Of a stretch of 41,235 nucleotides of DNA, positions 32,935-41,235 are shown one piece after another; the first letter of the stretch is position 1; each line of letters starts with the position of its first letter. Origin of the DNA: Bacteroidota bacterium (GTDB taxonomy: Bacteria > Bacteroidota > Ignavibacteria > Ignavibacteriales > Melioribacteraceae); the NCBI GenBank assembly GCA_021812705.1, contig JAKAMT010000008.1:1-41235 (forward strand). Direction: 5' to 3'. The notes below the pieces were generated by a model. That model saw only the letters and a list, made by a program, of their open reading frames with translations. It did not search any database and was not told where the DNA came from. The position numbers were made by a program, and so were the translations under genes.

Positions 32935-35900
32935 TCAGAATAAGGTTTTAAGAACTTCCAATAATTTTTCTCTTAGCAACGGCTTCGATACGAACTCTGT
33001 GAATCCGGCAGCGACAAAATTGTCTCTTGCTCCCGGTTGAACATATGCAGTAGATGCAATGATGGGGATATCCTTTAATCCGGGCATCTTTTGAATGATT
33101 CGCATCGCATCTAAACCATTGTATTCACCCTGAAGATTTATATCAATTACAATGAAATCGAATTTCTTTGTTTTAAGCAGCGGAAGAGCACTCTCGAAAC
33201 TTTGAGCGAATTCAATGCTTTTCAAATCCTTAAATTGCACTTTGAATAGCATCTGAGAATCCAACTGATCCTCAAGATAAAGACATGATAGTTGCGTAAG
33301 GTCTATACTTTTTGAATCTTTTTCATTCTTCTCTGTATGGTCATGCGGGATTCGATCCGCCAATTTTTGTGACGATTTAATTTCCGGCTTTTTGTCCGCA
33401 GTTTGAACATCCAGCTCAATACTTTCTTTTTTACCGGAGATAAATTTAGAAGGGAGAACAAGTGCAAATTCTTCCGGCTCCCCTCCTCTATTGATTGTTT
33501 CCTTTTTAACTGAAAGAATCTCAATCAATTTTTTTGCAAGTTTAACCGAAAATCGTGAGAAACCGTAATTCCTTCTGCTCATTGACTCGTCAGCAGAAAA
33601 TATGTCAATCATTGCCCGCAACAAAAACGGAGTTATTAAATTTGAATTATCCTTTATTTTAACAGCTACAGAATCGGCATCGTAATTCGAGACAGAGAGA
33701 TACAATGAATTCTCTTTTGTAATCTGAATCGCAAATTTCAAAAACAGACTGAGGAGTGAGGATAATTTTGCCTTATCTGTCTCAATGGCTATATCCGAAG
33801 GTACCGATGCAAAATCGATTGTCACCTTTTTATCTTCTACTGCTTTGCGCGTATTCTCTTTTATATCTTCGATAATATCCGATAACTTAAAATTTTCCGG
33901 TCTGAATTTTATTATTTTCTGTTCTAGAGTAGAGTACTCTACGGCATTATCCATGATCTGCAGAAGTAATTTCTGATTCTCTTTGATTATATCGATTGCT
34001 TCTTTCTGCTCTTCGTTTGGAGAATGAATACTCTCTTCAATTTCTTTTGTGAAACCCAATATTACATTTATCGGCGTAAGAATTTCGTGGAAAACATTTG
34101 ATAAGAATTGAGGATCTACTTTTTGCGCAATCTCTAATTGATCCTTATTCTCATTTTTTTTAGCAGTTACTTCATTGGTCTTAACAATCAGAGAGAATGA
34201 TTCCACTTCGCCGTTATAATTTTTTATGGGAGTAGCCACCAGATCGGCCGGTTGAAGATCGCCCGATTGTTTTTTGAACTCTATCTCCAAAGAAGTAGTT
34301 TTTAGAATCCCGGAATGGAAAACTTTCTTATTAACTTTTGCCCTGTCATCATCTGCGACCAATGTAATAAAAGGTCTGTTCTCCAAATCCTTTTTTGAGT
34401 ACCCCAGTTTTTTTGTAACCTGATCGTTAATTTCAGTAATAAATCCGTCTTTGTCCGTATTCAGTATCGGGTCACTTGTATTTTCGAAAGCGCTCTCCAG
34501 AAGCTGGATCTTTCTTTTCTGTTCGGCCTGCTCAGAAACATTTCTTACAATATTGAGATGCGATTTTTTATTGCTGAATTCAATTGAAGTTCGGCTTAAT
34601 TCAACTAGTATAGAAGAGCCGTCACTTTTTTTGTGCCGCCAGGGGCCGCTGTAATTGCCTGCGTTCGATTTGCTTTCACCAGCTTCGATTATAGTCTGAA
34701 TATCCTCTGGCGCGTAAAGGTCGGTCAGATCCATGTTCAGAAAATCCGATCTTTTATATCCGTAAAGTTTAAGTGCTACTTCATTTACTTCAAGGAATTT
34801 AAGATTTTCGATATCGTAGATAAACATTGCTTCCGGAGAATACTGAATGAGCGCGTCATACATTTTTGATTTTGCTGAAGTTTCGGAATCAAACTCGATT
34901 TTTGGCATTAAATGGATCTGGAGTGCCGATAGTTTGTTCTGATCATCAAATATTTTTTGAAGTGTTATTTCAGTGTTCAGATTTTGTTTTTCGATAAAGA
35001 TATAATTGAAAACACTGCTCTCTTTTATCTCGGATTTCCTGATATATTCTTCAACAAGAAGAATTAATTTTTTTTCCAGCAGAAGGGACAGATCCCTACC
35101 CTTCCAATCCACCGTGGAGTCAAGATTTAAAAGCGACACCAACTCTCTGCTGCACGATTTAATTTTAAGATCATCCCCTATCAATACCGCTGGAATAGGA
35201 AGTTCTCTATAAAAATTATCATACCCGCCTTCGGTTTCACCTTTAGCATGGAACGGTATATTTCTTTTAGAAAATCCTATTATTGCGACCACGTTATTAT
35301 CTAAATCACACAGCGGAAATTGGACTAATGAGAGATCTTTTACAGAACCGGCAGTAATTGGAGAGAATAAACTGTCAATTATTACAGAATTTGTTGTACT
35401 TATAATGTAAGAATCCACCATTCTATATAAAGATGTAAGGTATTTAGGAAGGAGGTCTTCTTCATTTTTGTTTTCAATTTGACTTGCCCTGAAGCCTAAC
35501 GATTCGGCGTATTTATCATTCACAAGTAGGTATTTGCTCGAGATATCTTTTAACCAGAAATATTCTTCAAGTTCGTTTATTTCTTTTTGAATCTTAGCTT
35601 TCTCTATAAATGTGAAAGGGAAAGTGAGTTTTATTTTTTGAATTATAGACGCTATTTTTTTGTTATCACTGATTTTTTCTATATCTGACGCTGCAATCCA
35701 GAATTTTTGATTTTCGCTTTTCTGCCCTGATTCTTCGGCGGCGGCAAAATTGACAATAAAATAGATATTGTTCTCGCTCCTGAGCGGAGAAACACTCACC
35801 GTGAATATTGTATCGACAGAATTAATTTTAACAGTAACTGAATCTTTAGAAACCGTTTCGTACTTACGGGTTTCAATAAAAATTCTTTGAAGCGTTAAAA

Positions 35901-36069
35901 GAGTTTCTTCATCGAAGAGTTCGAATAGATTGGCCTGGGCAGTTGCCGCAGGTGCAATTTTTTTCAGATCGGCATTAAGAGCAATTATCTTTCCAGCTTT
36001 ATCTATAATAGCAGAAGGAGTTTCTCTTTGATTGCTTTCCGCATTTCTTGTATATGTTGAAGTTGCCAT
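32935..36069 (-). CDS. multi-PAS hybrid histidine kinase/response regulator with degenerate ATP-binding domain
   Basis: 1044 residues, no transmembrane segment seen, so probably cytoplasmic. About five PAS-like modules cover residues 15-635; the clearest begin near 402 (ALIQYSPEAMFIYD) and 523 (LLESAFENTSDPILNTD). The dimerisation/phosphotransfer domain has NVFHEILTPINVILGF with His661. The following catalytic domain (about 760-875) keeps the fold outline but not the ATP-binding residues: no N-box Asn, DNSN in place of DxGxG, and no G2 box. A C-terminal receiver (about 928-1044) is intact, with E933-D934, phosphoacceptor Asp976, Thr1007 and Lys1029. It follows the FN3 lipoprotein gene by five bases and is probably cotranscribed with it. 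Confidence 0.88.
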   Translation of the reverse strand: MATSTYTRNAESNQRETPSAIIDKAGKIIALNADLKKIAPAATAQANLFELFDEETLLTLQRIFIETRKYETVSKDSVTVKINSVDTIFTVSVSPLRSENNIYFIVNFAAAEESGQKSENQKFWIAASDIEKISDNKKIASIIQKIKLTFPFTFIEKAKIQKEINELEEYFWLKDISSKYLLVNDKYAESLGFRASQIENKNEEDLLPKYLTSLYRMVDSYIISTTNSVIIDSLFSPITAGSVKDLSLVQFPLCDLDNNVVAIIGFSKRNIPFHAKGETEGGYDNFYRELPIPAVLIGDDLKIKSCSRELVSLLNLDSTVDWKGRDLSLLLEKKLILLVEEYIRKSEIKESSVFNYIFIEKQNLNTEITLQKIFDDQNKLSALQIHLMPKIEFDSETSAKSKMYDALIQYSPEAMFIYDIENLKFLEVNEVALKLYGYKRSDFLNMDLTDLYAPEDIQTIIEAGESKSNAGNYSGPWRHKKSDGSSILVELSRTSIEFSNKKSHLNIVRNVSEQAEQKRKIQLLESAFENTSDPILNTDKDGFITEINDQVTKKLGYSKKDLENRPFITLVADDDRAKVNKKVFHSGILKTTSLEIEFKKQSGDLQPADLVATPIKNYNGEVESFSLIVKTNEVTAKKNENKDQLEIAQKVDPQFLSNVFHEILTPINVILGFTKEIEESIHSPNEEQKEAIDIIKENQKLLLQIMDNAVEYSTLEQKIIKFRPENFKLSDIIEDIKENTRKAVEDKKVTIDFASVPSDIAIETDKAKLSSLLSLFLKFAIQITKENSLYLSVSNYDADSVAVKIKDNSNLITPFLLRAMIDIFSADESMSRRNYGFSRFSVKLAKKLIEILSVKKETINRGGEPEEFALVLPSKFISGKKESIELDVQTADKKPEIKSSQKLADRIPHDHTEKNEKDSKSIDLTQLSCLYLEDQLDSQMLFKVQFKDLKSIEFAQSFESALPLLKTKKFDFIVIDINLQGEYNGLDAMRIIQKMPGLKDIPIIASTAYVQPGARDNFVAAGFTEFVSKPLLREKLLEVLKTLF

Positions 36070-36074
36070 TGGCG

Positions 36075-37343
36075 CTAATAAATTATCATTATAACTTCAG
36101 AATATGGAGTGTAGCACTTAGTTCCCAATATCTGACGCACCCTGTAATAAAGGGTACCGCTAGCCGGATTGTAATCTATAAAAGAAGTTTTATCCGATGT
36201 GACTGATCCGATTTCAACAAAATTTCCGGAGGATCCTACTCTTCTTTCAATAATTGTACCCTTAGAGAGATCTTTGCTGTTGCTTTTCCAGCTTATCATT
36301 ATTCCTCCCCCTACATAACCGGCCGTTACCTCTGTCGGTGCTGCAACATCGGAATTGAATGTGGTTACGGTCGCAACATTCGAGTAGGCGCTCAATGAAG
36401 TCTGCGTAAAATATGCTACTCTGTAACTATAAGCCACATTTGGAGAAACCGAATTGTCCGTATATTCGGTAATATTTGGACCTTCAGTTATTTTGATTAC
36501 TTTAAATTCGTTTGTAAGCGGGTCCGTTCTTTCTATCTGGAAAGCCGTTTCATTTACAGCGAAATCAATCCATTTCAGATTGACAAGAGAAGCGCCAATT
36601 GCTTCGGCCTGAAGATTCCATGGTCCGTCCGGCAGACCTCCCGTTGTGGCGATATTTGAAGAAGTGGAATAGCCCGATTCATTGTAAGCTACCACGTAAT
36701 ACGAATAATCTTGATATTGAGATATGTTTCCGTCTATTGTACTTATTGTGTTGGCCGCAAGGCTTTTTATTTTTCTGAACGGAATTTCAACGCCGTTTAT
36801 CAAATCCCTTCTCCAAAGTTCAAATCCTTTCTCGTTCTTCGAATTGTCGTCCCATTTTAATATGATTGAATTATTACCGTACCGTGTAAGCAAAAGATTT
36901 GTAGGAGCAGTTGGCACTTTGTCTTTTACATATATGTTTTCCTGAAGTGCACTCTCTTTTGTTTTACCCGTTTTATTATAAACCTTAAGGGAATAACTTA
37001 TTCTCGTCCCGAGCAGAGTAGAATCGACTTCTAGGTAAATAGTTGGATTTGATCCATCGGTATTCTGGGAATATTTTTTAACAAATGCTTTATTTACATA
37101 TAATTCATAAAAAGAGAGTCCGCCGCCGTTGTCGCCGTCAGATGATTGAAAATTTATAATGTTTTTTCCCACTTTTACTGTGTCGTTCGTCTTCGGGGAA
37201 AAGACACTTATGCTCGGCAGCGTCGAATTCTGAGTATCAGTCACAGATTCCACACAGCCCGATACAAAAATCGAGAAAATAGCCGCGATTACAGCGAATG
37301 AAAATACCCTTATTTTGTAAGGCATATTAAAAATCAATTCCAT
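36075..37343 (-). CDS. lipoprotein with three fibronectin type III domains
   Basis: 422 residues. A signal peptide ends at a lipobox with Cys30 (IFVSGCVES), so the protein is lipid-anchored in the envelope. An Ig-like N-terminal module (about 42-135, SPKTNDTVKVGKN) is followed by three FN3 modules at about 143-233, 240-330 and 335-420; each has the PxxL and LKW or ISW core (IILKWDDNS, VNLKWIDFA, IMISWKSNS). Such proteins usually mediate binding to polysaccharide or other surface partners. ATG 37325 (MPYKIRVF) is a possible alternative start. Its position between the polysaccharide locus and the hybrid kinase suggests, but does not prove, a surface role. Confidence 0.85.
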   Translation of the reverse strand: MELIFNMPYKIRVFSFAVIAAIFSIFVSGCVESVTDTQNSTLPSISVFSPKTNDTVKVGKNIINFQSSDGDNGGGLSFYELYVNKAFVKKYSQNTDGSNPTIYLEVDSTLLGTRISYSLKVYNKTGKTKESALQENIYVKDKVPTAPTNLLLTRYGNNSIILKWDDNSKNEKGFELWRRDLINGVEIPFRKIKSLAANTISTIDGNISQYQDYSYYVVAYNESGYSTSSNIATTGGLPDGPWNLQAEAIGASLVNLKWIDFAVNETAFQIERTDPLTNEFKVIKITEGPNITEYTDNSVSPNVAYSYRVAYFTQTSLSAYSNVATVTTFNSDVAAPTEVTAGYVGGGIMISWKSNSKDLSKGTIIERRVGSSGNFVEIGSVTSDKTSFIDYNPASGTLYYRVRQILGTKCYTPYSEVIMIIY

Positions 37344-37382
37344 CTCATTTTTCAGATCTAATTTACAAAATGCTTATCAGTT

Positions 37383-37411
37383 TTAATAATTTCAGAAATA
37401 AATAACGCCAA
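37383..37411 (-). promoter_or_regulatory. putative promoter of the FN3 lipoprotein-hybrid kinase unit
   Basis: On the minus strand TTGGCG (37406-37411) and TATTAA (37383-37388) are separated by exactly 17 bases, 40 bases before the first ATG. Each box matches consensus at four of six positions. It lies in the 117-base gap after the polysaccharide locus. Confidence 0.35.
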
Positions 37412-37460
37412 TACGATTAATCATTTATCTTCTTTTCCGGCTTACTCCGCAGTTTTTCTG

Positions 37461-39359
37461 TCAATCTTCAAAATTATCAAAATCCACAAGCAACGATCGT
37501 GTCTCATGCGGTTCCATTCTGCTTAAGAAAAAATAGAGGACTTGGGAATCGTCGCTTAGTTTATATCTCGGAATTCTTGTATTAATGATATCCGAAGAGA
37601 CGTCAACGTTTTTCACTTTTTTGTTCAGGTTAACCTGAATTACAAGTTCTTCAACACGTTCATCACGCGGATTTGTAAACTCAACAGCCATTCTTCTTTT
37701 ACTTCTTGATTCATAACGCACTTCCACTCCCTGTCTTCTCATCCACCATTTCTGGAGTTCCGGCAATGAAGTAATCCAGAGTTTCTTTGATTTGGCATAA
37801 TTAATAACATCCTGAACGACCGGCAGATACGTCTGCTGCAACTGATAATCCGTATGGACTTTAAATACATAAAGCCCGCCTTCAAACAGAACCCTGTCTA
37901 TATCTTCTTCATACGTATAACTTTGAAATGCTGTATTCGTCAGACCGTAATTCCGCACTACTTCATAATCGTCTCTTGCTGTTTTAGTAATAATCATAAC
38001 AGGTTTGTCATTTCGTATTCTAACTTCCGGCACCGACCGGTCGGTCAAAGAGTCGGTGACAAGGAACTGATAATCCAAAGAAACCATAGACTGAATTGTA
38101 TTATCATCGTAATAACCATTAAGCGGCATTGTAGCCAAGCAGTCTTTATTGGAACTCTTCTTAAAATTATCCTTCACTTGCTTTAGCGATGAGTACTGAA
38201 CTTCCTTGCTGAATAATTTATTTATCGTATCTTCCTGGGATTCAATAAAGCCTAGATCCACTATAGATCCCAATGAACCTTTAGATCCGATGAATTTAAC
38301 AAGAGAAGGGTTACTCATACCTACTTTTGAATCGATAAAATAAGTCTGCTTGCCCGCGTCTTTGCCCATCATAGAGATAAAGTTATTGATATTCCATGGC
38401 TGTTCTTTAATTGTCGGAATGATAATCATTGCGGCATCATATTCCGACGGCCAATCTTTAACAAATGCAGTAGGCTGATAGATGAGCCAGTTTACCGAAT
38501 TATTAAAAAGTTTTTCGAAATAGATATAATCTTTCTGAACACCTACAACCGAACTGATTTCAAAACCATACCAGACAAATCTTCCCTTACCGTAAGAGCC
38601 GAAGGCAATGCCCGCGCTCTTTTGGATTTCCTCTCTCACCAGGCCAGCTTCTCTCCTGAAGTCGTACCAAAAACTTACCTGGGTAGTCCGCGGTTCAAGA
38701 ACCTCTGCATATATAGGCCGATCCCAGGTTGCGACCTTAAGAGCATAGCCCGTAGGAATTTGCGCCGTAAGAGGGAGATTTCCTCTAAGTGTATGAACCT
38801 TATAAGATTCTTCCGGTTTAATTTCCCTGTTAAAACTCATACCAAAAACTTCTTTGAAAAAATCCCAGCCTCTCCACTTGCCCTCGTTTGAAAATGTTGC
38901 AGGTCCGCCTGTTACAAAGATGCTGCCGCCGTTTTCAAGATACCGTTTGAGCTGCATTATTTCACGGTCGCTCATAGATTTTGAACCAGGAAGAATAATA
39001 AGTTTATAACTAAAATGTTCTCCCAGTTCAATATCCTGATCGGAAATAATATCGTAAGATACTTTTGAACCGCGAATGAATTTTTTCCAAATATCGATAT
39101 TGTCTCTCAGCCATGTACTTCCTGAGGGGAGCATATTTTCTGTGTATTTCGAATAAAGGATTGCCGCTTTCTCTTTTTTGTCGTCTGCAGATATCTTTAG
39201 ATTTATTTTGGTCGGAAGGATTTCTCGAATTTCATAATTGCCGTATATATTTTTTACTATAAGGAGGAATACAAGAACAGCGGAAATAAGGAGGACTAAT
39301 CCGCTGAGTATAATAATAAGATTGTTAACCTTAAGCCCTTTGGCTTCTTTTATCGCCAC
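37461..39359 (-). CDS. membrane-anchored protein with GATase-like and catalytically dead NodB deacetylase-like domains
   Basis: 632 residues. A transmembrane anchor lies at about 13-36 (IIILSGLVLLISAVLVFLLIV). A class I glutamine-amidotransferase-like/beta-galactosidase-trimerisation-like Rossmann domain follows (about 64-290; LIILPGSKSMSDREI, ENGGSIFVTGG) without the nucleophilic Cys. The next domain (about 300-540) resembles a NodB polysaccharide deacetylase in layout, including the end segment WITSLPELQKWW, but the metal ligands are replaced. A beta-rich C-terminal domain closes the protein. The start is GTG 39359, overlapping the small membrane gene by 10 bases. It probably shapes or binds the polymer made by the adjacent GT2 synthase. 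Confidence 0.8.
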   Translation of the reverse strand: MAIKEAKGLKVNNLIIILSGLVLLISAVLVFLLIVKNIYGNYEIREILPTKINLKISADDKKEKAAILYSKYTENMLPSGSTWLRDNIDIWKKFIRGSKVSYDIISDQDIELGEHFSYKLIILPGSKSMSDREIMQLKRYLENGGSIFVTGGPATFSNEGKWRGWDFFKEVFGMSFNREIKPEESYKVHTLRGNLPLTAQIPTGYALKVATWDRPIYAEVLEPRTTQVSFWYDFRREAGLVREEIQKSAGIAFGSYGKGRFVWYGFEISSVVGVQKDYIYFEKLFNNSVNWLIYQPTAFVKDWPSEYDAAMIIIPTIKEQPWNINNFISMMGKDAGKQTYFIDSKVGMSNPSLVKFIGSKGSLGSIVDLGFIESQEDTINKLFSKEVQYSSLKQVKDNFKKSSNKDCLATMPLNGYYDDNTIQSMVSLDYQFLVTDSLTDRSVPEVRIRNDKPVMIITKTARDDYEVVRNYGLTNTAFQSYTYEEDIDRVLFEGGLYVFKVHTDYQLQQTYLPVVQDVINYAKSKKLWITSLPELQKWWMRRQGVEVRYESRSKRRMAVEFTNPRDERVEELVIQVNLNKKVKNVDVSSDIINTRIPRYKLSDDSQVLYFFLSRMEPHETRSLLVDFDNFED

Positions 39360-39757
39360 CTTAAATTATCCTCTTGCTTGCGTTCTTGCTGCGCAGGATC
39401 TACATATCCTTCATTAGTATAGCGGACAAATTTTTTCTTTGCAGGCCCCGGTTCAGGTTCAGAAGTACGCCTTCCTTCAACCGTAGGTCTGCGGTATCTG
39501 TCGCCTTGGGTAGTCATGGTGGAACCAACAAAAGTCGGTTTTAATTCCGGGCCTCTTGTCTGTTCCTGCTGAGTGTAATCTGCCATAAGCGGTGCCGGAG
39601 TAACCAATTCTGCCGGAAGTGCGGCCGGTTGAGCTACCTGAGCTGTAATACCTTTTCGTTCTCTTATTTTATAAAGTATATACGCACCCACGGCTAGCAT
39701 GAATGTGGAAATTGTTGCCACCAGAATTATTAATGAAAGTATGGGAATAAGTTCCAT
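39350..39757 (-). CDS. small single-helix membrane protein with a disordered basic tail
   Basis: 135 residues. One N-terminal transmembrane helix (about 5-31, LIILVATISTFMLAVGAYILY) is followed by a long polar tail rich in Pro, Gln, Arg and Glu (RRPTVEGRRTSEPEPGPAKKK), likely cytoplasmic and unstructured. No family was recognised. GAGGTAAAC lies directly before the ATG. Position between the GT2 synthase and the deacetylase-like protein recalls the small PgaD/IcaD subunits of poly-N-acetylglucosamine synthases, but those have two helices and no sequence match was seen. Confidence 0.72.
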   Translation of the reverse strand: MELIPILSLIILVATISTFMLAVGAYILYKIRERKGITAQVAQPAALPAELVTPAPLMADYTQQEQTRGPELKPTFVGSTMTTQGDRYRRPTVEGRRTSEPEPGPAKKKFVRYTNEGYVDPAQQERKQEDNLRWR

Positions 39758-39776
39758 GTTTACCTCAAATATATTT

Positions 39777-41216
39777 TTATTGCGGACTCAAAGAGCCTTT
39801 TGCCGCTTTGGAATTCGAGTCCGGTGCAGGCCCGAAGCCTGTTCTTTCTAATTTTCCCCACGTCATTTGAACCCCCAAAAACTCTTCCACAGTAGCCATT
39901 GCTTTAGTTACATCAATAAGCAATATAAAAACAATTCTGTAAATAATTGCATAAGGCACCAGTCTGAATTCTTCCTTTTCGGCAGCTACGCAATAGAGTG
40001 CAGACATTAAATCTAGCACCGCAATTCCGATCCACCAAAGGAATATAAAACTGGATAAGCCGTAAAATATTGCTATGATAATGAAGTACAAATTCACAAA
40101 AATATTCATTGCTGGCCATAGAAGAGCTTCGTAAAACATCGTCCAAAGAATTATACTGTTGTTAAAATTCATTGTGGGATTGTAGAGATACTGTTTATGC
40201 TTTCTGATAGCTTGAAGTATTCCCCTTGTCCATCTATACCTTTGTTTCAACAACTGGTATATTGATATTGGCGCTTCAGTATAAGCAATGGAATTTGGTT
40301 CATATATAATCCGCCAACCGTGAGCCAAAATTTTAAGAGTCACGTCAGCATCTTCTGCAAATGTATCGCTTGAATAGAATCCTGCATCCCGCAATGCGCT
40401 TTTTCTGAATACTCCGATAGGGCCGGGAATTATATTCACCATTTGAATGAATCCCTGAGCGCTTCTTGCCATATTCAAACCTTCGAGGTATTCGAGCGCC
40501 TGAAGATCCGTAAGAATTTTTTTTCTGTTCTGAACTTTTACATTTCCCGCAACGGCGCCTACAGACGGATCAATAAAATGTCTTACAGCCATTCTTAATG
40601 AATTTGGAGTTAATTGCGAATCTCCATCCATGCAAAGAACAAACTGTGCCTCCGAATACTGTATGCCGGCATTCAATGCTTTCGCCTTTCCCCCGTTCGG
40701 CTTATTGATAAGAGAAACTTTTACCAATCCGCTCAATCCCCTCTGATTCCCCACTAATGATTCTCCGACTTCAGAAGTGTTATCTGTAGAACCATCATTG
40801 ACAATAATAATTTCGTAGTTGGGATAATCTATCTCGAGAAGAGAATCTATAGACTGCTTTAAGACTAGACCTTCGTTATATACAGGAACAATTATTGAGA
40901 CGAAAGGATAGTAACCTTCCTTTTTTTGAACAGTGTATTTTGTATTGTAAAAGTAGGCCATGAAAAGGATAGCAAAGTAACGGATAAGCAGAACAAACAA
41001 GAATATAACCAAAGATACGATTGAAGAGTAAACAAAAAGACCGCTTAGAGTTAATACCGTCAGTGGAAGAGTTAATATAATTGTCGCGATAAGAGCAAGA
41101 GATATCAATCCTGAAATGAAAATCACTCTTAATTTTTCTGCACCCAGATTTCGCTTAGGAGGCTTGAGCTCTCTGTTGTCAAGTGCAATCTGATATTTTT
41201 GATTTTTTTGATCCAA
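39777..41216 (-). CDS. processive family 2 glycosyltransferase (PgaC/HasA/BcsA-like), possibly 5'-partial
   Basis: 479 residues from TTG 41216. Two N-terminal transmembrane helices (about 30-92) precede a GT2 domain with all processive-synthase residues: VPVYNEG, NDGSTDNT, the DGD at 197-199, AED with Asp289, and QRYRW (325-329, the QxxRW motif). Three or four helices follow. It should polymerise and secrete a beta-linked polysaccharide across the inner membrane. The frame stays open upstream to the right edge with no stop, so the real start may lie outside the window. It is followed by the small membrane gene after 19 bases. Confidence 0.9.
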   Translation of the reverse strand: MDQKNQKYQIALDNRELKPPKRNLGAEKLRVIFISGLISLALIATIILTLPLTVLTLSGLFVYSSIVSLVIFLFVLLIRYFAILFMAYFYNTKYTVQKKEGYYPFVSIIVPVYNEGLVLKQSIDSLLEIDYPNYEIIIVNDGSTDNTSEVGESLVGNQRGLSGLVKVSLINKPNGGKAKALNAGIQYSEAQFVLCMDGDSQLTPNSLRMAVRHFIDPSVGAVAGNVKVQNRKKILTDLQALEYLEGLNMARSAQGFIQMVNIIPGPIGVFRKSALRDAGFYSSDTFAEDADVTLKILAHGWRIIYEPNSIAYTEAPISIYQLLKQRYRWTRGILQAIRKHKQYLYNPTMNFNNSIILWTMFYEALLWPAMNIFVNLYFIIIAIFYGLSSFIFLWWIGIAVLDLMSALYCVAAEKEEFRLVPYAIIYRIVFILLIDVTKAMATVEEFLGVQMTWGKLERTGFGPAPDSNSKAAKGSLSPQ

Positions 41217-41235
41217 TTGATCCGTTTGGGATATT

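Noticed and set aside
37420-37460. A possible terminator after the deacetylase-like gene (CGG...CCG near 37440-37452)
   Set aside because: Only three pairs of stem and no T-tract on the minus strand.

Overview
The window reads as an AT-rich bacterial chromosome segment, most likely from the Bacteroidota/Chlorobi side and probably Ignavibacteria. This placement is an inference from gene content and protein style: a biotin carboxylase/carrier pair, a FadL-type porin, a SPOR lipoprotein, a bifunctional phosphoglucose/phosphomannose isomerase, type 2 IPP isomerase and many TTG starts. No rRNA, tRNA, CRISPR, insertion sequence or phage gene was seen. All genes lie on the minus strand except polA.

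In the direction of minus-strand transcription (high to low coordinates), the window opens with a cell-surface polysaccharide locus (37461-41216): a processive GT2 synthase that may run off the right edge, a one-helix membrane protein, and a secreted NodB-fold protein whose deacetylase active site is gone. Next come a three-FN3 lipoprotein and a 1044-residue multi-PAS hybrid histidine kinase whose ATP-binding half is badly eroded while its receiver is intact (32935-37343). An isoprenoid/PTS cluster follows (27685-32763): fni, a trans-prenyl diphosphate synthase, HPr, enzyme I and a hexose phosphate isomerase.

The plus-strand polA (24796-27624) has its own promoter-like sequence and a long hairpin shared with the convergent isomerase gene. 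Beyond it lie an exported endonuclease/phosphatase-family protein, an SDR, yqeY, cvpA, mutS2, accC and a biotin carrier gene (17603-24709), then a FadL-like porin closed by a clear intrinsic terminator, a SPOR lipoprotein, a polyprenol-kinase-like protein, ssb, a CBS/CorC membrane protein, a small membrane protein, an MCE protein, ggt and acpS (9861-17531).

The left third (1-9749) holds mnmA, an HNH endonuclease gene with no proper start codon, then a very tight run trpS-scpA-scpB-rluB-dacB-lysS-S41 protease, where neighbours often overlap, and finally the 5' part of a gamma-carbonic-anhydrase-like gene cut by the left edge.

Most of the window is ordinary core metabolism and information processing. 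The accessory-looking parts are the polysaccharide locus, the degenerate hybrid kinase, the orphan MCE pair and the damaged HNH gene. No stretch over 300 bases lacks a gene once the HNH upstream coding region (8311-8520) is recognised.
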